A stretch of 64,000 nt of DNA from Leptasterias polaris (lineage: Eukaryota > Echinodermata > Asteroidea > Forcipulatida > Asteriidae): assembly GCA_037783415.1 (NCBI GenBank), contig JAZGTN010000016.1, forward strand, positions 6,445,001 to 6,509,000, given 5' to 3'. Below are positions 36,701 through 50,800 of the stretch, one piece after another; position 1 is the first letter of the stretch; every line of letters begins with the position of its first letter. A program made the translations under genes and the position numbers. The notes under the pieces are model-generated. The model saw only the letters and a program-made list of their open reading frames with translations. It did not search any database and had not been told where the DNA came from.

Positions 36701-38720
36701 TCGGTGTGCGCGCGATACATACAAATAGCCCATTTTAATACCATTAATGCCGGAGCTTTAACCTACTTTCATTTCTTTATTTCCAGTCAGAAAATTACCA
36801 AAATGTCACAAACGACTCTCCATATTTCTGCCCTAAATGATATAAAATCAAATCACGTTTTTAACTGGAGGAAATGGACTGAAACTAGTCTTTTTCACAG
36901 CCCTTCCTAAGCCTGGTACCCTCAGTTCGGTGTGCGCGCGATACATACAAATAGCCCATTTTAATACCATTAATGCCGGAGCTTTAACCTACTTTCATTT
37001 CTTTATTTCCAGTCAGAAAATTACCAAAATGTCACAAACGACTCTCCATATTTCTGCCCTAAATGATATAAAATCAAATCACGTTTTTAACTGGAGGAAA
37101 TGGACTGAAACTAGTCTTTTACACAGCCCTTCCTAAGCCTTAATTCGGTGTGCGCGCGATACATACAAATAGCCCATTTTAATACCATTAATGCCGGAGC
37201 TTTAACCTACTTTCATTTCTTTATTTCCAGTCAGAAAATTACCAAAATGTCACAAACGACTCTCCATATTTCTGCCCTAAATGATATAAAATCAAATCAC
37301 GTTTTTAACTGGAGGAAATGGACTGAAACTAGTCTTTTTCACAGCCCTTCCTAAGCCTGGTACCCTCAGTTCGGTGTGCGCGCGATACATACAAATAGCC
37401 CATTTTAATACCATTAATGCCGGAGCTTTAACCTACTTTCATTTCTTTATTTCCAGTCAGAAAATTACCAAAATGTCACAAACGACTCTCCATATTTCTG
37501 CCCTAAATGATATAAAATCAAATCACGTTTTTAACTGGAGGAAATGGACTGAAACTAGTCTTTTTCACAGCCCTTCCTAAGCCTGGTACCCTCAGTTCGG
37601 TGTGCGCGCGATACATACAAATAACCCATTTTAATACCATTAATGCCGGAGCTTTAACCTACTTTCATTTCTTTATTTCCAGTCAGAAAATTACCAAAAT
37701 GTCACAAACGACTCTCCATATTTCTGCCCTAAATGATATAAAATCAAATCACGTTTTTAACTGGAGGAAATGGACTGAAACTAGTCTTTTTCACAGCCCT
37801 TCCTAAGCCTTAATTCGGTGTGCGCGCGATACATACAAATAGCCCATTTTAATACCATTAATGCCGGAGCTTTAACCTACTTTCATTTCTTTATTTCCAG
37901 TCAGAAAATTACCAAAATGTCACAAACGACTCTCCATATTTCTGCCCTAAATGATATAAAATCAAATCACGTTTTTAACTGGAGGAAATGGACTGAAACT
38001 AGTCTTTTTCACAGCCCTTCCTAAGCCTGGTACCCTCAGTTCGGTGTGCGCGCGATACATACAAATAGCCCATTTTAATACCATTAATGCCGGAGCTTTA
38101 ACCTACTTTCATTTCTTTATTTCCAGTCAGAAAATTACCAAAATGTCACAAACGACTCTCCATATTTCTGCCCTAAATGATATAAAATCAAATCACGTTT
38201 TTAACTGGAGGAAATGGACTGAAACTAGTCTTTTTCACAGCCCTTCCTAAGCCTGGTACCCTCAGTTCGGTGTGCGCGCGATACATACAAATAGCCCATT
38301 TTAAAACCATTAATGCCGGAGCTTTAACCTACTTTCATTTCTTTATTTCCAGTCAGAAAATTACCAAAATGTCACAAACGACTCTCCATATTTCTGTCCT
38401 AAATGATATAAAATCAAATCACGTTTTTAACTGGAGGAAATGGACTGAAACTAGTCTTTTTCACAGCCCTTCCTAAGCCTGGTACCCTCAGTTCGGTGTG
38501 CGCGCGATACATACAAATAGCCCATTTTAATACCATTAATGCCGGAGCTTAACCTACTTTCATTTCTTTATTTCCAGTCAGAAAATTACCAAAATGTCAC
38601 AAACGACTCTCCATATTTCTGCCCTAAATGATATAAAATCAAATCACGTTTTTAACTGGAGGAAATGGACTGAAACTAGTCTTTTTCACAGCCCTTCCTA
38701 AGCCTGGTACCCTCAGTTCG
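35143..38720. repeat. Mixed A/A' satellite block
   Basis: CAGTTAG monomers at 35143-35594 and about 36040-36700, alternating with CAGTCAG monomers. One monomer has the 3-bp insertion ACTGGTGGAGG (about 35983). From 36704 family A resumes, ending with the TTTAAAACC/TTCTGTCC and 1-bp-deletion pair (38270, 38496) that precedes the HOR at 38721. Confidence 0.92.
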
Positions 38721-40713
38721 GTGTGCGCGCGATACATACAAATAGCCCATTTTAATACCATTAATGCCGGAGCTTTAACCTACTTTCATTTCTTTATTTC
38801 CAGTCAGAAAATTACCAAAATGTCACAAACGACTCTCCATATTTCTGCCCTAAATGATATAAAATCAAATCACGTTTTTAACTGGAGGAAATGGACTGAA
38901 ACTAGTCTTTTACACAGCCCTTCCTAAGCCTTAATTCGGTGTGCGCGCGATACATACAAATAGCCCATTTTAATACCATTAATGCCGGAGCTTTAACCTA
39001 CTTTCATATCTTTATTTCCAGTCAGAAAATTACCAAAATGTCACAAACGACTCTCCATATTTCTGCCCTAAATGATATAAAATCAAATCACGTTTTTAAC
39101 TGGAGGAAATGGACTGAAACTAGTCTTTTTTACAGCCCTTCCTAAGCCTGGTACCCTCAGTTCGGTGTGCGCGCGATACATACAAATAGCCCATTTTAAT
39201 ACCATTAATGCCGGAGCTTTAACCTACTTTCATTTCTTTATTTCCAGTCAGAAAATTACCAAAATGTCACAAACGACTCTCCATATTTCTGCCCTAAATG
39301 ATATAAAATCAAATCACGTTTTTAACTGGAGGAAATGGACTGAAACTAGTCTTTTTCACAGCCCTTCCTAAGCCTTAATTCGGTGTGCGCGCGATACATA
39401 CAAATAGCCCATTTTAATACCATTAATGCCGGAGCTTTAACCTACTTTCATTTCTTTATTTCCAGTCAGAAAATTACCATAATGTCACACACGACTCTCC
39501 ATATTTCTGCCCTAAATGATATAAAATCAAATCACGTTTTTAACTGGAGGAAATGGACTGAAACCAGTCTTTTTCACAGCCCGTCCTAAGCCTTAATTCG
39601 GTGTGCGCGCGATACATACATATAGCCCATTTTAATACCATTAATGCCGGAGCTTTAACCTACTTTCATTTCTTTATTTCCAGTCAGAAAATTACCAAAA
39701 TGTCACAAACGACTCTCCATATTTCTGCCCTAAATGATATAAAATCAAATCACGTTTTTAACTGGAGGAAATGGACTGAAACTAGTCTTTTTCACAGCCC
39801 TTCCTAAGCCTTAATTCGGTGTGCGCGCGATACATACAAATAGCCCATTTTAATACCATTAATGCCGGAGCTTTAACCTACTTTCATTTCTTTATTTCCA
39901 GTCAGAAAATTACCAAAATGTCACAAACGACTCTCCATATTTCTGCCCTAAATGATATAAAATCAAATCACGTTTTTAACTGGAGGAAATGGACTGAAAC
40001 TAGTCTTTTTCACAGCCCTTCCTAAGCCTGGTACCCTCAGTTCGGTGTGCGCGCGATACATACAAATAGCCCATTTTAATACCATTAATGCCGGAGCTTT
40101 AACCTACTTTCATTTCTTTATTTCCAGTCAGAAAATTACCAAAATGTCACAAACGACTCTCCATATTTCTGCCCTAAATGATATAAAATCAAATTACGTT
40201 TTTAACTGGAGGAAATGGACTGAAACTAGTCTTTTACACAGCCCTTCCTAAGCCTTAATTCGGTGTGCGCGCGATACATACAAATAGCCCATTTTAATAC
40301 CATTAATGCCGGAGCTTTAACCTACTTTCATTTCTTTATTTCCAGTCAGAAAATTACCAAAATGTCACAAACGACTCTCCATATTTCTGTCCTAAATGAT
40401 ATAAAATCAAATCACGTTTTTAACTGGAGGAAATGGACTGAAACTAGTCTTTTTCACAGCCCTTCCTAAGCCTGGTACCCTCAGTTCGGTGTGCGCGCGA
40501 TACATACAAATAGCCCATTTTAATACCATTAATGCCGGAGCTTAACCTACTTTCATTTCTTTATTTCCAGTCAGAAAATTACCAAAATGTCACAAACGAC
40601 TCTCCATATTTCTGCCCTAAATGATATAAAATCAAATCACGTTTTTAACTGGAGGAAATGGACTGAAACTAGTCTTTTTCACAGCCCTTCCTAAGCCTGG
40701 TACCCTCAGTTCG
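38721..40713. repeat. HOR variant of 9 monomers, 1,993 bp, third copy
   Basis: Identical marker order and length to the units at 22253 and 26248, about 12-16 kb away from them. Confidence 0.87.
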
Positions 40714-43700
40714 GTGTGCGCGCGATACATACAAATAGCCCATTTTAATACCATTAATGCCGGAGCTTTAACCTACTTTCATTTCTTTATTTCCAGTCAG
40801 AAAATTACCAAAATGTCACAAACGACTCTCCATATTTCTGCCCTAAATGATATAAAATCAAATCACGTTTTTAACTGGAGGAAATGGACTGAAACTAGTC
40901 TTTTACACAGCCCTTCCTAAGCCTTAATTCGGTGTGCGCGCGATACATACAAATAGCCCATTTTAATACCATTAATGCCGGAGCTTTAACCTACTTTCAT
41001 ATCTTTATTTCCAGTCAGAAAATTACCAAAATGTCACAAACGACTCTCCATATTTCTGCCCTAAATGATATAAAATCAAATCACGTTTTTAACTGGAGGA
41101 AATGGACTGAAACTAGTCTTTTTTACAGCCCTTCCTAAGCCTGGTACCCTCAGTTCGGTGTGCGCGCGATACATACAAATAGCCCATTTTAATACCATTA
41201 ATGCCGGAGCTTTAACCTACTTTCATTTCTTTATTTCCAGTCAGAAAATTACCAAAATGTCACAAACGACTCTCCATATTTCTGCCCTAAATGATATAAA
41301 ATCAAATCACGTTTTTAACTGGAGGAAATGGACTGAAACTAGTCTTTTTCACAGCCCTTCCTAAGCCTTAATTCGGTGTGCGCGCGATACATACAAATAG
41401 CCCATTTTAATACCATTAATGCCGGAGCTTTAACCTACTTTCATTTCTTTATTTCCAGTCAGAAAATTACCATAATGTCACACACGACTCTCCATATTTC
41501 TGCCCTAAATGATATAAAATCAAATCACGTTTTTAACTGGAGGAAATGGACTGAAACCAGTCTTTTTCACAGCCCGTCCTAAGCCTTAATTCGGTGTGCG
41601 CGCGATACATACAAATAGCCCATTTTAATACCATTAATGCCGGAGCTTTAACCTACTTTCATTTCTTTATTTCCAGTCAGAAAATTACCAAAATGTCACA
41701 AACGACTCTCCATATTTCTGCCCTAAATGATATAAAATCAAATCACGTTTTTAACTGGAGGAAATGGACTGAAACTAGTCTTTTTCACAGCCCTTCCTAA
41801 GCCTGGTACCCTCAGTTCGGTGTGCGCGCGATACATACAAATAGCCCATTTTAATACCATTAATGCCGGAGCTTTAACCTACTTTCATTTCTTTATTTCC
41901 AGTCAGAAAATTACCAAAATGTCACAAACGACTCTCCATATTTCTGCCCTAAATGATATAAAATCAAATCACGTTTTTAACTGGAGGAAATGGACTGAAA
42001 CTAGTCTTTTTCACAGCCCTTCCTAAGCCTTAATTCGGTGTGCGCGCGATACATACAAATAGCCCATTTTAATACCATTAATGCCGGAGCTTTAACCTAC
42101 TTTCATTTCTTTATTTCCAGTCAGAAAATTACCAAAATGTCACAAACGACTCTCCATATTTCTGCCCTAAATGATATAAAATCAAATCACGTTTTTAACT
42201 GGAGGAAATGGACTGAAACTAGTCTTTTTCACAGCCCTTCCTAAGCCTGGTACCCTCAGTTCGGTGTGCGCGCGATACATACAAATAGCCCATTTTAATA
42301 CCATTAATGCCGGAGCTTTAACCTACTTTCATTTCTTTATTTCCAGTCAGAAAATTACCAAAATGTCACAAACGACTCTCCATATTTCTGCCCTAAATGA
42401 TATAAAATCAAATTACGTTTTTAACTGGAGGAAATGGACTGAAACTAGTCTTTTACACAGCCCTTCCTAAGCCTTAATTCGGTGTGCGCGCGATACATAC
42501 AAATAGCCCATTTTAATACCATTAATGCCGGAGCTTTAACCTACTTTCATTTCTTTATTTCCAGTCAGAAAATTACCAAAATGTCACAAACGACTCTCCA
42601 TATTTCTGCCCTAAATGATATAAAATCAAATCACGTTTTTAACTGGAGGAAATGGACTGAAACTAGTCTTTTTCACAGCCCTTCCTAAGCCTGGTACCCT
42701 CAGTTCGGTGTGGGCGCGATACATACAAATAGCCCATTTTACCATTAATGCCGGAGCTTTAACCTACTTTCATTTCTTTATTTCCAGTCAGAAAATTACC
42801 AAAATGTCACAAACGACTCTCCATATTTCTGCCCTAAATGATATAAAACAAATCACGTTTTTAACTGGAGGAAATGGACTGAAACTAGTCTTTTTCACAG
42901 CCCTTCCTAAGCCTGGTACCCTCAGTTCGGTGTGCGCGCGATAAATACAAATAGCCCATTTTAATACCATTAATGCCGGAGCTTTAACCTACTTTCATTT
43001 CTTTATTTCCAGTCAGAAAATTACCAAAATGTCACAAACGACTCTCCATATTTCTGCCCTAAATGATATAAAATCAAATCACGTTTTTAACTGGAGGAAA
43101 TGGACTGAAACTAGTCTTTTACACAGCCCTTCCTAAGCCTTAATTCGGTGTGCGCGCGATACATACAAATAGCCCATTTTAATACCATTAATGCCGGAGC
43201 TTTAACCTACTTTCATATCTTTATTTCCAGTCAGAAAATTACCAAAATGTCACAAACGACTCTCCATATTTCTGCCCTAAATGATATAAAATCAAATCAC
43301 GTTTTTAACTGGAGGAAATGGACTGAAACTAGTCTTTTTTACAGCCCTTCCTAAGCCTGGTACCCTCAGTTCGGTGTGCGCGCGATACATACAAATAGCC
43401 CATTTTAATACCATTAATGCCGGAGCTTTAACCTACTTTCATTTCTTTATTTCCAGTCAGAAAATTACCAAAATGTCACAAACGACTCTCCATATTTCTG
43501 CCCTAAATGATATAAAATCAAATCACGTTTTTAACTGGAGGAAATGGACTGAAACTAGTCTTTTTCACAGCCCTTCCTAAGCCTTAATTCGGTGTGCGCG
43601 CGATACATACAAATAGCCCATTTTAATACCATTAATGCCGGAGCTTTAACCTACTTTCATTTCTTTATTTCCAGTCAGAAAATTACCATAATGTCACACA

Positions 43701-44731
43701 CGACTCTCCATATTTCTGCCCTAAATGATATAAAATCAAATCACGTTTTTAACTGGAGGAAATGGACTGAAACCAGTCTTTTTCACAGCCCGTCCTAAGC
43801 CTTAATTCGGTGTGCGCGCGATACATACAAATAGCCCATTTTAATACCATTAATGCCGGAGCTTTAACCTACTTTCATTTCTTTATTTCCAGTCAGAAAA
43901 TTACCAAAATGTCACAAACGACTCTCCATATTTCTGCCCTAAATGATATAAAATCAAATCACGTTTTTAACTGGAGGAAATGGACTGAAACTAGTCTTTT
44001 TCACAGCCCTTCCTAAGCCTGGTACCCTCAGTTCGGTGTGCGCGCGATACATACAAATAGCCCATTTTAATACCATTAATGCCGGAGCTTTAACCTACTT
44101 TCATTTCTTTATTTCCAGTCAGAAAATTACCAAAATGTCACAAACGACTCTCCATATTTCTGCCCTAAATGATATAAAATCAAATCACGTTTTTAACTGG
44201 AGGAAATGGACTGAAACTAGTCTTTTTCACAGCCCTTCCTAAGCCTGGTACCCTCAGTTCGGTGTGCGCGCGATACATACAAATAGCCCATTTTAATACC
44301 ATTAATGCCGGAGCTTTAACCTACTTTCATTTCTTTATTTCCAGTCAGAAAATTACCAAAATGTCACAAACGACTCTCCATATTTCTGCCCTAAATGATA
44401 TAAAATCAAATCACGTTTTTAACTGGAGGAAATGGACTGAAACTAGTCTTTTACACAGCCCTTCCTAAGCCTTAATTCGGTGTGCGCGCGATACATACAA
44501 ATAGCCCATTTTAATACCATTAATGCCGGAGCTTTAACCTACTTTCATTTCTTTATTTCCAGTCAGAAAATTACCAAAATGTCACAAACGACTCTCCATA
44601 TTTCTGCCCTAAATGATATAAAATCAAATCACGTTTTTAACTGGAGGAAATGGACTGAAACTAGTCTTTTTCACAGCCCTTCCTAAGCCTGGTACCCTCA
44701 GTTCGGTGTGCGCGCGATACATACAAATAGC
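40714..44731. repeat. Family A array, continuation
   Basis: Begins as another HOR start (TTACACAGC, CATATCTTT, plain, CATAATGTCACAC), then departs from the order. The monomer at 42708 has GTGTGGGCGCG, the 3-bp loss, and a 1-bp deletion (ATAAAACAAATC) like the one at about 33488, a combination suggesting gene conversion between distant copies. The next monomer has ATAAATAC in its core. Confidence 0.92.
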
Positions 44732-47700
44732 CCATTTTAATACCATTAATGCCGGAGCTTTAACCTACTTTCATTTCTTTATTTCCAGTCAGAAAATTAC
44801 CAAAATGTCACAAACGACTCTCCATATTTCTGCCCTAAATGATATAAAATCAAATCACGTTTTTAACTGGAGGAAATGGACTGAAACTAGTCTTTTTCAC
44901 AGCCCTTCCTAAGCCTGGTACCCTCAGTTCGGTGTGCGCGCGATACATACAAATAACCCATTTTAATACCATTAATGCCGGAGCTTTAACCTACTTTCAT
45001 TTCTTTATTTCCAGTCAGAAAATTACCAAAATGTCACAAACGACTCTCCATATTTCTGCCCTAAATGATATAAAATCAAATCACGTTTTTAACTGGAGGA
45101 AATGGACTGAAACTAGTCTTTTTCACAGCCCTTCCTAAGCCTGGTACCCTCAGTTCGGTGTGCGCGCGATACATACAAATAACCCATTTTAATACCATTA
45201 ATGCCGGAGCTTTAACCTACTTTCATTTCTTTATTTCCAGTCAGAAAATTACCAAAATGTCACAAACGACTCTCCATATTTCTGCCCTAAATGATATAAA
45301 ATCAAATCACGTTTTTAACTGGAGGAAATGGACTGAAACTAGTCTTTTTCACAGCCCTTCCTAAGCCTGGTACCCTCAGTTCGGTGTGCGCGCGATACAT
45401 ACAAAATTAATAGCCCATTTTAATACCATTAATGCCGGAGCTTTAACCTACTTTCATTTCTTTATTTCCAGTTAGAAAATTACCAAAATGTCACAAACGA
45501 CTCTCCATATTTCTGCCCTAAATGATATAAAATCAAATCACGTTTTTAACTGGAGGAAATGGACTGAAACTAGTCTTTTTCACAGCCCTTCCTAAGCCTG
45601 GTACCCTCAGTTCGGTGTGCGCGCGATACATACAAATAGCCCATTTTAATACCATTAATGCCGGAGCTTTAACCTACTTTCATTTCTTTATTTCCAGTTA
45701 GAAAATTACCACAATGTCACAAACGACTCTCCATATTTCTGCCCTTAATGATATAAAATCAAATCACGTTTTTAACTGGAGGAAATGGACTGAAACTAGT
45801 CTTTTTCACAGCCCTTCCTAAGCCTGGTACCCACAGTTCGGTGTGCGCGCGATACATACAAATAGCCCATTTTAATACCATTAATGCCGGAGCTTTAACC
45901 TACTTTCATTTCTTTATTTCCAGTTAGAAAATTACCAAAATGTCACAAACGACTCTCCATATTACTGCCCTAAATGATATAAAATCAAATCACGTTTTTA
46001 ACTGGAGGAAATGGACTGAAACTAGTCTTTTTCACAGCCCTTCCTAAGCCTTAATTCGGTGTGCGCGCGATACATACAAATAGCCCATTTTAATACCATT
46101 AATGCCGGAGCTTTAACCTACTTTCATTTCTTTATTTCCAGTTAGAAAATTACCAAAATGTCACAAACGACTCTCCATATTACTGCCCTAAATGATATAA
46201 AATCAAATCACGTTTTTAACTGGAGGAAATGGACTGAAACTAGTCTTTTTCACAGCCCTTCCTAAGCCTTAATTCGGTGTGCGCGCGATACATACAAATA
46301 GCCCATTTTAATACCATTAATGCCGGAGCTTTAACCTACTTTCATTTCTTTATTTCCAGTTAGAAAATTACCAAAATGTCACAAACGACTCTCCATATTT
46401 CTGCCCTAAATGATATAAAATCAAATCACGTTTTTAACTGGAGGAAATGGACTGAAACTAGTCCTTTTCACAGCCCTTCCTAAGCCTTGTACCCTCAGTT
46501 CGGTGTGCGCGCGATACATACAAATAGCCCATTTTAATACCATTAATGCCGGAGCTTTAACCTACTTTCATTTCTTTATTTCCAGTTAGAAAATTACCAA
46601 AATGTCACAAACGACTCTCCATATTTCTGCCCTAAATGATATAAAATCAAATCACGTTTTTAACTGGAGGAAATGGACTGAAACTAGTCTTTTTCACAGC
46701 CCTTCCTAAGCCTGGTACCCTCAGTTCGGTGTCCGCGCGATACATACAAATAGCCCATTTTAATACCATTAATGCCGGAGCTTTAACCTACTTTCATTTC
46801 TTTATTTCCAGTCAGAAAATTACCAAAATGTCACAAACGACTCTCCATATTTCTGCCCTAAATGATATAAAATCAAATCACGTTTTTAACTGGAGGAAAT
46901 GGACTGAAACTAGTCTTTTTCACAGCCCTTCCTAAGCCTGGTACCCTCAGTTCGGTGTGCGCGCGATACATACAAATAGCCCATTTTAATATCATTAATG
47001 CCGGAGCTTTAACCTACTTTCATTTCTTTATTTCCAGTTAGAAAATTACCAAAATGTCACAAACGACTCTCCATATTTCTGCCCTAAATGATATAAAATC
47101 AAATCACGTTTTTAACTGGTGGAGGAAATGGACTGAAACTAGTCTTTTTCACAGCCCTTTCTAAGCCTTAATTCGGTGTGCGCGCGATACATACAAATAG
47201 CCCATTTTAATACCATTAATGCCGGAGCTTTAACCTACTTTCATTTCTTTATTTCCAGTTAGAAAATTACCAAAATGTCACAAACGACTCTCCATATTTC
47301 TGCCCTAAATGATATAAAATCAAATCACGTTTTTAACTGGAGGAAATGGACTGAAACTAGTCTTTTTCACAGCCCTTCCTAAGCCTGGTACCCACAGTTC
47401 GGTGTGCGCGCGATACATACAAATAGCCCATTTTAATACCATTAATGCCGGAGCTTTAACCTACTTTCATTTCTTTATTTCCAGTTAGAAAATTACCAAA
47501 ATGTCACAAACGACTCTCCATATTACTGCCCTAAATGATATAAAATCAAATCACGTTTTTAACTGGAGGAAATGGACTGAAACTAGTCTTTTTCACAGCC
47601 CTTCCTAAGCCTTAATTCGGTGTGCGCGCGATACATACAAATAGCCCATTTTAATACCATTAATGCCGGAGCTTTAACCTACTTTCATTTCTTTATTTCC

Positions 47701-47835
47701 AGTTAGAAAATTACCAAAATGTCACAAACGACTCTCCATATTACTGCCCTAAATGATATAAAATCAAATCACGTTTTTAACTGGAGGAAATGGACTGAAA
47801 CTAGTCTTTTTCACAGCCCTTCCTAAGCCTTAATT
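44732..47835. repeat. ~3.1-kb segment, copy 2 (partner of 33.6-36.7 kb)
   Basis: Partner of the segment at 33600-36700 with an offset of 11,134 bp: ATAACCC at 44932 and 45158, CAAAATTAATAG at about 45403, GTGTCCGCGCG at 46729, ATATCATTAATG at about 46991, ACTGGTGGAGG at 47117, CCCACAGTTCGG at 47391. Confidence 0.88.
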
Positions 47836-50800
47836 CGGTGTGCGCGCGATACATACAAATAGCCCATTTTAATACCATTAATGCCGGAGCTTTAACCTAC
47901 TTTCATTTCTTTATTTCCAGTTAGAAAATTACCAAAATGTCACAAACGACTCTCCATATTTCTGCCCTAAATGATATAAAATCAAATCACGTTTTTAACT
48001 GGAGGAAATGGACTGAAACTAGTCTTTTTCACAGCCCTTCCTAAGCCTGGTACCCACAGTTCGGTGTGCGCGCGATACATACAAATAGCCCATTTTAATA
48101 CCATTAATGCCGGAGCTTTAACCTACTTTCATTTCTTTATTTCCAGTTAGAAAATTACCAAAATGTCACAAACGACTCTCCATATTACTGCCCTAAATGA
48201 TATAAAATCAAATCACGTTTTTAACTGGAGGAAATGGACTGAAACTAGTCTTTTTCACAGCCCTTCCTAAGCCTTAATTCGGTGTGCGCGCGATACATAC
48301 AAATAGCCCATTTTAATACCATTAATGCCGGAGCTTTAACCTACTTTCATTTCTTTATTTCCAGTTAGAAAATTACCAAAATGTCACAAACGACTCTCCA
48401 TATTACTGCCCTAAATGATATAAAATCAAATCACGTTTTTAACTGGAGGAAATGGACTGAAACTAGTCTTTTTCACAGCCCTTCCTAAGCCTGGTACCCT
48501 CAGTTCGGTGTGCGCGCGATACATACAAATAGCCCATTTTAATACCATTAATGCCGGAGCTTTAACCTACTTTCATTTCTTTATTTCCAGTTAGAAAATT
48601 ACCAAAATGTCACAAACGACTCTCCATATTTCTGCCCTAAATGATATAAAATCAAATCACGTTTTTAACTGGTGGAGGAAATGGACTGAAACTAGTCTTT
48701 TTCACAGCCCTTTCTAAGCCTTAATTCGGTGTGCGCGCGATACATACAAATAGCCCATTTTAATACCATTAATGCCGGAGCTTTAACCTACTTTCATTTC
48801 TTTATTTCCAGTTAGAAAATTACCAAAATGTCACAAACGACTCTCCATATTTCTGCCCTAAATGATATAAAATCAAATCACGTTTTTAACTGGTGGAGGA
48901 AATGGACTGAAACTAGTCTTTTTCACAGCCCTTCCTAAGCCTGGTACCCACAGTTCGGTGTGCGCGCGATACATACAAATAGCCCATTTTAATACCATTA
49001 ATGCCGGAGCTTTAACCTACTTTCATTTCTTTATTTCCAGTTAGAAAATTACCAAAATGTCACAAACGACTCTCCATATTTCTGCCCTAAATGATATAAA
49101 ATCAAATCACGTTTTTAACTGGAGGAAATGGACTGAAACTAGTCTTTTTCACAGCCCTTCCTAAGCCTGGTACCCTCAGTTCGGTGTGCGCGCGATACAT
49201 ACAAATAGCCCATTTTAATACCATTAATGCCGGAGCTTTAACCTACTTTCATTTCTTTATTTCCAGTTAGAAAATTACCAAAATGTCACAAACGACTCTC
49301 CATATTTCTGCCCTAAATGATATAAAATCAAATCACGTTTTTAACTGGAGGAAATGGACTGAAACTAGTCTTTTTCACAGCCCTTCCTAAGCCTGGTACC
49401 CTCAGTTCGGTGTGCGCGCGATACATACAAATAGCCCATTTTAATACCATTAATGCCGGAGCTTTAACCTACTTTCATTTCTTTATTTCCAGTTTGAAAA
49501 TTACCAAAATGTCACAAACGACTCTCCATATTTCTGCCCTAAATGATATAAAATCAAATCACGTTTTTAACTGGAGGAAATGGACTGAAACTAGTCTTTT
49601 TCACAGCCCTTCCTAAGCCTGGTACCCTCAGTTCGGTGTGCGCGCGATACATACAAATAGCCCATTTTAATACCATTAATGCCGGAGCTTTAACCTACTT
49701 TCATTTCTTTATTTCCAGTTAGAAAATTACCAAAATGTCACAAACGACTCTCCATATTTCTGCCCTAAATGATATAAAATCAAATCACGTTTTTAACTGG
49801 TGGAGGAAATGGACTGAAACTAGTCTTTTTCACAGCCCTTTCTAAGCCTTAATTCGGTGTGCGCGCGATACATACAAATAGCCCATTTTAATACCATTAA
49901 TGCCGGAGCTTTAACCTACTTTCATTTCTTTATTTCCAGTTAGAAAATTACCAAAATGTCACAAACGACTCTCCATATTTCTGCCCTAAATGATATAAAA
50001 TCAAATCACGTTTTTAACTGGTGGAGGAAATGGACTGAAACTAGTCTTTTTCACAGCCCTTCCTAAGCCTGGTACCCACAGTTCGGTGTGCGCGCGATAC
50101 ATACAAATAGCCCATTTTAATACCATTAATGCCGGAGCTTTAACCTACTTTCATTTCTTTATTTCCAGTTAGAAAATTACCAAAATGTCACAAACGACTC
50201 TCCATATTTCTGCCCTAAATGATATAAAATCAAATCACGTTTTTAACTGGAGGAAATGGACTGAAACTAGTCTTTTTCACAGCCCTTCCTAAGCCTGGTA
50301 CCCTCAGTTCGGTGTGCGCGCGATACATACAAATAGCCCATTTTAATACCATTAATGCCGGAGCTTTAACCTACTTTCATTTCTTTATTTCCAGTTAGAA
50401 AATTACCAAAATGTCACAAACGACTCTCCATATTTCTGCCCTAAATGATATAAAATCAAATCACGTTTTTAACTGGAGGAAATGGACTGAAACTAGTCTT
50501 TTTCACAGCCCTTCCTAAGCCTGGTACCCTCAGTTCGGTGTGCGCGCGATACATACAAATAGCCCATTTTAATACCATTAATGCCGGAGCTTTAACCTAC
50601 TTTCATTTCTTTATTTCCAGTTTGAAAATTACCAAAATGTCACAAACGACTCTCCATATTTCTGCCCTAAATGATATAAAATCAAATCACGTTTTTAACT
50701 GGAGGAAATGGACTGAAACTAGTCTTTTTCACAGCCCTTCCTAAGCCTGGTACCATCAGTTCGGTGTGCGCGCGATACATACAAATAGCCCATTTTAATA

